A DNA stretch of 7,915 nucleotides from Clostridium sp. AM34-11AC (GTDB taxonomy: Bacteria; Bacillota; Clostridia; Lachnospirales; Lachnospiraceae), in contig NZ_QWGL01000056.1 in assembly GCF_003435375.1 (NCBI RefSeq), positions 1 through 7,915 on the forward strand, given 5' to 3'. Shown piece after piece: positions 1 to 3,492 of the stretch. The notes beneath the pieces were generated by a model. The model was not told where the DNA came from. It made no database searches and saw only the letters and a program-made list of their open reading frames with translations. The position numbers were made by a program, and so were the translations under genes. The number at the start of each line of letters is the position of its first letter. Position 1 is the stretch's first letter.

Positions 1-40
1 GCCAAGGCGAGGGTCGCGGGTTCGAATCCCGTCTCGTGCT
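1..40 (+). tRNA. tRNA-Gly (anticodon GCC), 3' part only
   Basis: The first three bases are the anticodon GCC, and the rest of the tRNA follows with exact canonical numbering. A37-A38 come next, then the 3' anticodon stem GGCGA (6-10), variable loop GGGTC (11-15), T stem GCGGG (16-20), T loop TTCGAAT (21-27), T stem CCCGT (28-32), acceptor strand CTCGTGC (33-39) and discriminator T (40). T-stem pairing is complete with one G-U. A T discriminator with anticodon GCC fits bacterial tRNA-Gly. The CCA end is not encoded (CGC follows), so it must be added by nucleotidyltransferase. The 5' half lies outside the window; its acceptor strand should read GCACGAG. Confidence 0.88.
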
Positions 41-48
41 CGCTTTTT

Positions 49-80
49 GAGGATATCCAGTATGGATATCCTCTTTTTTT
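49..80 (+). terminator. Intrinsic terminator of the tRNA-Gly gene
   Basis: A perfect 10-bp stem (GAGGATATCC, 49-58, with GGATATCCTC, 64-73) encloses the five-base loop AGTAT and runs straight into seven T residues (74-80). It starts 8 bases after the tRNA discriminator base, so it should end the tRNA transcript. A close copy is found at 274-302. Confidence 0.92.
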
Positions 81-130
81 GTGGAAAAAGAGTTTGCGAT
101 GCAGATGAAGTGTGGATAAGTAACTAAAAT

Positions 131-302
131 GAAAGGGTCGTCAAGTGGACAGCAGGTTTCTTGAGTGTTCGAGCCCTGCTGGGCTTGAACGGTTCGAATG
201 TCTACGCTCCGCTCCGGTCGTCGCAGGCGAACGTCCCCCGGATGTTCTGCGACGCCTCGTGCTCTTTTTTATAAGGATATCCAGTGTGGATGTCCTTTTT
301 TT
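131..302 (+). other. Structured non-coding stretch ending in a terminator; candidate small RNA or decayed tRNA locus
   Basis: No convincing gene is present, but the stretch folds strongly. A 5-bp stem joins TCAAG (141-145) to CTTGA (160-164). A 10-bp stem joins GTTCGAGCCC (167-176) to GGGCTTGAAC (181-190) around a TGCT loop. A 15-bp stem joins 219-225 plus 229-236 to 240-247 plus 248-254, with a GGC bulge and a CCC loop. CAGCAGG (150-156) is also perfectly complementary to CCTGCTG (175-181), a pairing that excludes the 167-190 hairpin. The stretch closes with a copy of the tRNA acceptor end (CCTCGTGCTC, 255-264) and a terminator. It could be an unrecognised small RNA, a leader with alternative folds, or debris of a second tRNA copy. 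No promoter is obvious. Confidence 0.45.
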
Positions 303-310
303 GTGAAAAA
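256..310 (+). repeat. Imperfect direct copy of the tRNA-Gly 3' end and terminator (first copy 33-90)
   Basis: CTCGTGCTC (256-264) repeats the tRNA acceptor strand and first flanking bases (33-41). It is followed at the same distance by a T tract, the GGATATCCAGT stem-loop and TTTTTTTGTG. Differences are a few substitutions and small indels, including the G-to-T and A-to-G changes in and around the stem. The copy lacks a T arm, so it is not a functional tRNA end. It could be a relic attachment-type repeat or what remains of a tandem tRNA gene. Confidence 0.75.
274..302 (+). terminator. Second intrinsic terminator, copy of the tRNA terminator
   Basis: A 9-bp stem with one G-U pair (AGGATATCC, 274-282, with GGATGTCCT, 288-296) around the loop AGTGT is followed by a T run (297-302). 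It would end any transcript crossing 131-270 and insulate the ATPase gene from the tRNA locus. Confidence 0.82.
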
Positions 311-335
311 ATCATTTACCAGCGGTGTCTATTAT

Positions 336-434
336 AAAAAGTTGCTTGAAAAAGTTTGCACTTTATCGAAAAAGTCACTTGAAAAAGTTTATATTTTATC
401 AAAAAGTCGTTTAAAAAAGTTTGTTATATCTTAT
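336..434 (+). repeat. Three tandem copies of a 33-bp AT-rich repeat upstream of the ATPase gene
   Basis: Units run 336-368, 369-401 and 402-434. They share the pattern AAAAAGTnnCTTGAAAAAGT followed by a T/A-rich tail ending near TTTATC. Unit 3 has drifted by one indel and several substitutions. The period is 33 bp, about three helical turns, so every unit presents the same DNA face. The array ends 60 bp before the ATPase start codon, a suitable place for a cis-regulatory array. Each copy carries a TTGAAA- or TTTAAA-like box that could serve as a -35 element, but I see no single convincing promoter. In one frame the repeat encodes an 11-residue K/L-rich repeat (KKLLEKVCTLS), so a short translated leader remains possible. 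Confidence 0.8.
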
Positions 435-494
435 ATAACTCCCTTGAAAAAATGAATATTCCGTTGTACTCTATAGAAAAGAGGTGAAATCATT

Positions 495-1814
495 ATGCTG
501 AAAAGAAAAATTGAAAAAAAATTAATCGCTTGGAAAAACACAGAAAATCGAAAACCATTGATTATTAAGGGGTGCAGGCAATGTGGCAAAACATTTTCTG
601 TTCTTGATTTCGCAAAGAAAAATTATAAAAATGTTGTGTATTTGAATTTTTTTGAAAATCCAGACTATGTTGCTGTATTCTCAGGCTCTCTGGAAGTAGA
701 TACGATTGTTATGATGCTCTCGGCCTTACTTGGTAAGGAAGCAGTCTTTGAAAGTGGCAATACTGTTTTAGTCCTGGATGAAATTCAGGAGTGCCCAGAA
801 GCTCGAACAGCTTTGAAATTTTTTCGCATGGATGGGCGTTACGATGTGATAGGTACGGGATCATTTTTGGGTGTAAAAGGATATGGAAAAGAACCAAAAT
901 CGGTCCCAGTTGGGTCGGAAACGGTAATTGATATGTATCCACTGGATTTTGAAGAATTCCTGTGGGCAAATGGAATTGAAACTCCGGTGATTGAACTGTT
1001 GAAAACATGTTTGCAGAATGAAAAAACAGTTCCGGAAGCATTGCACAAGCGTATGAAACAGTTGCTCTTGCAGTATACAGTTGTTGGCGGCATGCCGGAT
1101 GTAGTACAGACATTTGTAAGCACAAAACAGATGGACGAAGTTCTACAGATTCAACGAGATATTGTTCGGTCATATGAAGATGATATGATAAAATACGCAG
1201 AAAAAAAAGATAAATCAAGGATCAAAGAATGTTTTCAGTCTATTCCTAAACAACTCAGTAAAGAAAATAAGAAATTTCAGTATTCAATTGTCAAAAAGGG
1301 ATCTACCGCTTCAAAGTATGCTGGAAGCTTGCAATGGATCGAGGATGCAGGTATTATTGTGCGCTGTTATAATCTTAGTATTACGGAACTGCCTTTAGAC
1401 GGAAATGCAGAAGTAAATACATTTAAAGTGTATATGCGCGATTGTGGTCTGTTTGTCAGCATGTTGGAGGATGGTACGCAATACGATATTCTTCAAGGAA
1501 ATCTTCATGCTTATAAAGGAGCAGTTTTCGAAAATCTGATTGCTGATATTTTCAGTAAAATGGGAAGAAAACTTTACTATTTCCATAAAGACAGTGGACT
1601 TGAGGTGGATTTTGTGATCCGTTATAAAGGTGAATGCACATTGGTAGAGGTAAAAGCATCTACAGGTAATACAAAAAGCACCAGAACAATCCTGAATCAT
1701 CCTGAAAAATACCATGTCAGTCATGCAATCAAACTTGGAGACTATAATGTTGGACGTGCGGAACAGATACTTACACTTCCACTCTATATGGCATTTTTGC
1801 TAAAAGAAATATAA
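495..1814 (+). CDS. AAA+ ATPase of the AAA_14/DUF4143 type with C-terminal nuclease-like motif
   Basis: This is a 439-residue cytoplasmic P-loop ATPase of unknown cellular role, full length for its family. The Walker A motif is GCRQCGKT (26-33), Walker B is TVLVLDEIQ (90-98, D95-E96), and a sensor-1-like strand is VIGTGSFLG (118-126). The C-terminal DUF4143-like part ends in a PD-(D/E)XK-like arrangement: E346 in GAVFENLIADIF, D372 in GLEVDFVIR and E385-V-K387 in LVEVKA. This suggests a nuclease fold, though activity is unproven in the family. The start is supported by GAGGTG (481-486), eight bases before ATG. The gene is AT-rich (18 G+C of 60 at 1261-1320) compared with the regulator downstream (31 of 60 at 2341-2400), as if acquired separately. 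It is preceded by the 33-bp repeat array and has no obvious operon partner. Such genes are common accessory, often multicopy, genes in gut Clostridia. A defence or mobile-element role is only a guess. Confidence 0.9.
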   Translation: MLKRKIEKKLIAWKNTENRKPLIIKGCRQCGKTFSVLDFAKKNYKNVVYLNFFENPDYVAVFSGSLEVDTIVMMLSALLGKEAVFESGNTVLVLDEIQECPEARTALKFFRMDGRYDVIGTGSFLGVKGYGKEPKSVPVGSETVIDMYPLDFEEFLWANGIETPVIELLKTCLQNEKTVPEALHKRMKQLLLQYTVVGGMPDVVQTFVSTKQMDEVLQIQRDIVRSYEDDMIKYAEKKDKSRIKECFQSIPKQLSKENKKFQYSIVKKGSTASKYAGSLQWIEDAGIIVRCYNLSITELPLDGNAEVNTFKVYMRDCGLFVSMLEDGTQYDILQGNLHAYKGAVFENLIADIFSKMGRKLYYFHKDSGLEVDFVIRYKGECTLVEVKASTGNTKSTRTILNHPEKYHVSHAIKLGDYNVGRAEQILTLPLYMAFLLKEI

Positions 1815-2014
1815 AAGTGTGCATCTTTTTCGGGGAGCTACGTAGCACTGACTTTATCTAGATATTATACTTCGCAATATATCAAAATAAAGCTGATATA
1901 TTGTGAAGTGATTGTCTCATCATTCTGCTATTCGATCTGTTTACTTCTCCTTTTATGTCTTTCTGTGTTTGGGAATCTCAAAAATCCAAATTTCGACATC
2001 TTGTGCAGGAAGAA
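1815..2014. other. Intergenic region between the ATPase and the LytTR gene
   Basis: I see no coding potential here. The region contains a 10-bp perfect palindrome GCTACGTAGC (1837-1846), the long hairpin at 1869-1909 and, further on, the promoter of the regulator. A single TTTCGACA (1991-1998) resembles in reverse the GTCGAA boxes before the surface protein gene, but one copy of so short a word is expected by chance. Confidence 0.6.
1869..1909 (+). repeat. 16-bp inverted repeat (long hairpin) downstream of the ATPase
   Basis: ACTTCGCAATATATCA (1869-1884) pairs with TGATATATTGTGAAGT (1894-1909) over 16 bp with one G-U, around a 9-base loop. No T tract follows on either strand, so it is not a classical intrinsic terminator. 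It may still stop or protect the ATPase mRNA 3' end, be an operator, or be the remnant of a small inverted-repeat element. Confidence 0.8.
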
Positions 2015-2043
2015 TTGATTCTGCTGTGAAATCCACTTATAAT
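2015..2043 (+). promoter_or_regulatory. Sigma-A-type promoter of the LytTR regulator gene
   Basis: A TTGATT -35 box (2015-2020) is separated by exactly 17 bp from a perfect TATAAT -10 box (2038-2043). Transcription would start near 2050, leaving a leader of about 46 bases before the ATG at 2096. A second TATAAT at 2071-2076 lacks a spaced -35 box and would place the start on the ribosome binding site, so it is less likely. Confidence 0.72.
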
Positions 2044-2095
2044 TTCAGATATAAAAGCTTCAATAAAATATATAATCTTACGGAGGAACTGTTTC

Positions 2096-2842
2096 ATGCC
2101 AGAAGAAAGATACATAACGATCGTCTCAGAGAGGAAAACGATCGCTTTAAGAGTGAGTACGATCTTATATGTTCTGATGAATGGAAAATACGCAAATATC
2201 CATGTGCTGGGAGATCAGGTGTATCGGACGACGATGACTCTTGGGGAGATCGAGGAGAAGATCGGGGACGGATTTTTGCGGGTGCATCGCGGCTGCCTTG
2301 TAGCAGTCATGGCAATCCATAACGTCACGGATACCATCAATCTCAGCAATGGGGAATCCCTGGGGTATACGGCCCGTAAGAAAGGGGAGATCATGAAAAC
2401 ACTCCGGAATGCCCAGCAGGACGTGATCCGGGGATTTCAGAATCATGGAGTACCGATGACGGACGATGAGTACCATGACTATTACCGCAGTTTCGATCAG
2501 CTCCCATTCGCATTTACGGATATCGAGATGGTATTTGATGAGGAGAAACGCGCAGTTGACTGGATCTTCCGCTATGGAAATCCGGAACTTGCGAGGCTGG
2601 AAAAACTGCCGTTAGACCGGCTGATCGGAAATTCATTCGGAAGTCTTTTCAGCAATATGGATTCCAAATGGCTTCGAAGCTATGAGCGGGCCGTCCTTTA
2701 CGGGGAAAAACTGGAGCTCATCGACTACAGCCCGGAGATCGATACGAATCTGAAGGTCACATGTTTCCCGACTTTTCCGGGGCATTGCGGGTGCATCCTG
2801 TTCAATATTTCGGAGATCGAATTCGTGAGCAGCAGCCAGTAA
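2096..2842 (+). CDS. LytTR-family transcriptional regulator with C-terminal PAS-like domain
   Basis: This is a 248-residue cytoplasmic DNA-binding regulator. Residues about 5-100 form a LytTR domain: strand and hinge ITIVSERKTIALRVSTILYV (7-26) and the family's most conserved segment FLRVHRGCLV (60-69), followed by a basic tail (ARKK, 93-96). There is no receiver domain, so it is not a standard two-component response regulator. Residues about 136-245 (starting LPFAFTDIEMVF, with GNSFGSLF near 177-184) look like a small PAS-type sensing fold, hence a one-component sensor-regulator. The start is supported by GGAGG (2082-2086), nine bases before ATG, and by the promoter at 2015-2043. LytTR proteins usually bind pairs of short direct repeats about two helical turns apart. 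Such a pair lies at 2975-3016 downstream, which makes the surface protein gene the likely target (inference). The ligand or signal is unknown. Confidence 0.88.
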   Translation: MPEERYITIVSERKTIALRVSTILYVLMNGKYANIHVLGDQVYRTTMTLGEIEEKIGDGFLRVHRGCLVAVMAIHNVTDTINLSNGESLGYTARKKGEIMKTLRNAQQDVIRGFQNHGVPMTDDEYHDYYRSFDQLPFAFTDIEMVFDEEKRAVDWIFRYGNPELARLEKLPLDRLIGNSFGSLFSNMDSKWLRSYERAVLYGEKLELIDYSPEIDTNLKVTCFPTFPGHCGCILFNISEIEFVSSSQ

Positions 2843-2851
2843 CATGATTCG

Positions 2852-2882
2852 GTTGCTGTTTACGCGTTGCGCAAACAGCAAC
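2852..2882 (+). repeat. First of two tandem hairpins after the LytTR gene
   Basis: GTTGCTGTTT (2852-2861) pairs perfectly with AAACAGCAAC (2873-2882). Inside the loop GCG (2864-2866) can pair with CGC (2870-2872). It begins 9 bases after the regulator's stop codon but is not followed by a T run. It probably marks the 3' end of the regulator mRNA or is half of a two-hairpin repeat element. Confidence 0.8.
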
Positions 2883-2884
2883 GT

Positions 2885-2922
2885 GATTTTGCCGATGCTT
2901 CGCATTCCAAATCGGCAAAATC
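2885..2922 (+). repeat. Second of two tandem hairpins after the LytTR gene
   Basis: GATTTTGCCGAT (2885-2896) pairs perfectly over 12 bp with ATCGGCAAAATC (2911-2922). The 14-base loop can form an alternative ATGC-TTC-GCAT hairpin (2895-2905). Only two bases separate it from the preceding hairpin, so the pair should behave as one structured unit. It lacks a T tract; its 5' arm contains four T and its 3' arm four A, so on neither strand is it a textbook terminator. Confidence 0.8.
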
Positions 2923-2974
2923 TGTTACCACCACCGTATCATACGACATTTTCAGTTCAGAAAATTCCTACCCG

Positions 2975-3016
2975 TGTACAGTAACGATTCGTTCCTGTTG
3001 TACGTCTGTTCGTTCC
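2975..3016 (+). promoter_or_regulatory. Tandem 21-bp direct repeat, probable LytTR operator
   Basis: Two adjacent 21-bp units (2975-2995 and 2996-3016) end in the identical octamer TTCGTTCC (2988-2995 and 3009-3016) and begin with similar TGTACAG / TGTTGTAC sequences. A spacing of 21 bp, two helical turns, matches the paired direct repeats that LytTR-family regulators bind. The site lies downstream of the only regulator gene and upstream of the surface protein gene. A possible weak promoter follows (TCGATT at 3024-3029, 17 bp, TAGAAT at 3047-3052). The assignment to the neighbouring LytTR protein is inference. Confidence 0.55.
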
Positions 3017-3023
3017 AAGTCTA

Positions 3024-3052
3024 TCGATTGGAAAATGAAAAAATAGTAGAAT
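3024..3052 (+). promoter_or_regulatory. Weak candidate promoter after the 21-bp repeats
   Basis: A poor -35-like box TCGATT (3024-3029) is separated by 17 bp from TAGAAT (3047-3052), a 4-of-6 or better -10 match. A weak -35 placed just after activator sites is what an activator-dependent promoter would show. Transcription from here would run through the RNase R remnant into the surface protein gene. Confidence 0.3.
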
Positions 3053-3100
3053 ACTGTTAGATTTTTTAACTGATGAAACGCTCGACATATTAGGGAAAAA

Positions 3101-3457
3101 TCTTATGATGAGGTGCATCCGAAGGAGCTGACGAAGCTTCTGAAAAAGTTTGAAGGAAGCGAAGAGGAAGCACTCATCAGCCGTCTGCCCCTGCGTTCCA
3201 TGAAGCAGGCAAAATACATGCCTGTCTATGTCAATGAACTTCATGGCGACTATTATGTGTTCCGGGAAGAGCGCATGGAGCTGCGAGGTGAGATGAGCGG
3301 GAAGACCTTCAAGATCGGACAGAAGATGCGGACGATGGTAACCGGGACTGACCGGCTTACCATGATAATTGATTTTATTCCGGCAAAGAATAATTTTACC
3401 AATTTTGTCGAAGTTCGACCGATTCTGTCGAAGCTGTTGCTTTGGGGGGGCTGTTAA
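3101..3457 (+). pseudogene. rnr: Ribonuclease R (RNB/S1 family) remnant with internal deletion
   Basis: Conceptual translation from about 3101 reads SYDEVHPKELTKLLKKFEG, then EEALISRLPLRSMKQAKYM. This is the typical late segment of the RNase R catalytic RNB domain. Directly after it comes VYVNELHGDYYVFREE, then MELRGEMSGKTFKIGQKMR and TGTDRLTMIIDFI, which are typical of the C-terminal S1 domain. The intervening stretch that normally contains the GHFGLA and HFTSPIRRYPDL motifs is missing, with the junction near 3217-3225. The upstream parts with the cold-shock domains and catalytic aspartates are also absent. Homology ends near 3390, and the frame drifts on to a stop at 3455-3457. A GTG at 3113 could start a 114-codon frame, but no ribosome binding site supports it. 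Intact RNase R is a processive 3'-5' exoribonuclease; this fragment cannot be one. It is probably debris of a rearrangement. Confidence 0.75.
3403..3433 (+). promoter_or_regulatory. Operator-like cluster of GTCGAA boxes before the surface protein gene
   Basis: The hexamer GTCGAA occurs at 3407-3412, inverted as TTCGAC at 3414-3419, and again at 3427-3432. The first two form a perfect palindrome GTCGAAGTTCGAC with a single central base. The outer two form a direct repeat (TGTCGAAG) at 20-bp spacing, about two helical turns. The cluster lies 60 bp before the start codon of the surface protein gene and just upstream of its probable -10 box. It is a plausible second binding site for the LytTR protein or for another regulator. 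Confidence 0.5.
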
Positions 3458-3460
3458 AAT
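3437..3460 (+). promoter_or_regulatory. Possible promoter with a G7 tract in its spacer
   Basis: TAAAAT (3455-3460) is a good -10 box whose start site near 3467 would give a leader of about 26 bases to the ATG at 3493. The best nearby -35-like word is TTGCTT (3437-3442), leaving a spacer of only 12 bp that includes seven consecutive G (3444-3450). As read, the promoter is too short to be efficient without help. Confidence 0.35.
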
Positions 3461-3492
3461 GAAAATTATTGAAGACAGTGGGAGGTACGCCT

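Noticed and set aside
336..434. CRISPR array
   Set aside because: The repeats are directly abutting with no unique spacers and no cas genes nearby.
198..455. 85-codon open frame over the structured region and 33-bp repeats
   Set aside because: It runs through a strong hairpin and a terminator and lacks a ribosome binding site. Only its repeat-encoded tail is of interest, and that is reported with the repeat.
709..1218. Minus-strand open frames inside the ATPase gene
   Set aside because: They are antisense shadows of a gene with clear family motifs and have no ribosome binding sites or recognisable domains.
2071..2076. TATAAT as the regulator's -10 box
   Set aside because: It has no -35 box at proper spacing and would put the start of transcription on the GGAGG site; the 2015-2043 promoter fits better.
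1912..2322. 136-codon frame overlapping the start of the regulator
   Set aside because: It begins at a TTG without a ribosome binding site and overlaps the LytTR domain in another frame; its composition is low complexity.
3469..3492. TTG at 3469 as start of the surface protein
   Set aside because: The GGGAGG at 3480-3485 lies downstream of it and is correctly spaced for the ATG at 3493, which opens a typical signal peptide.
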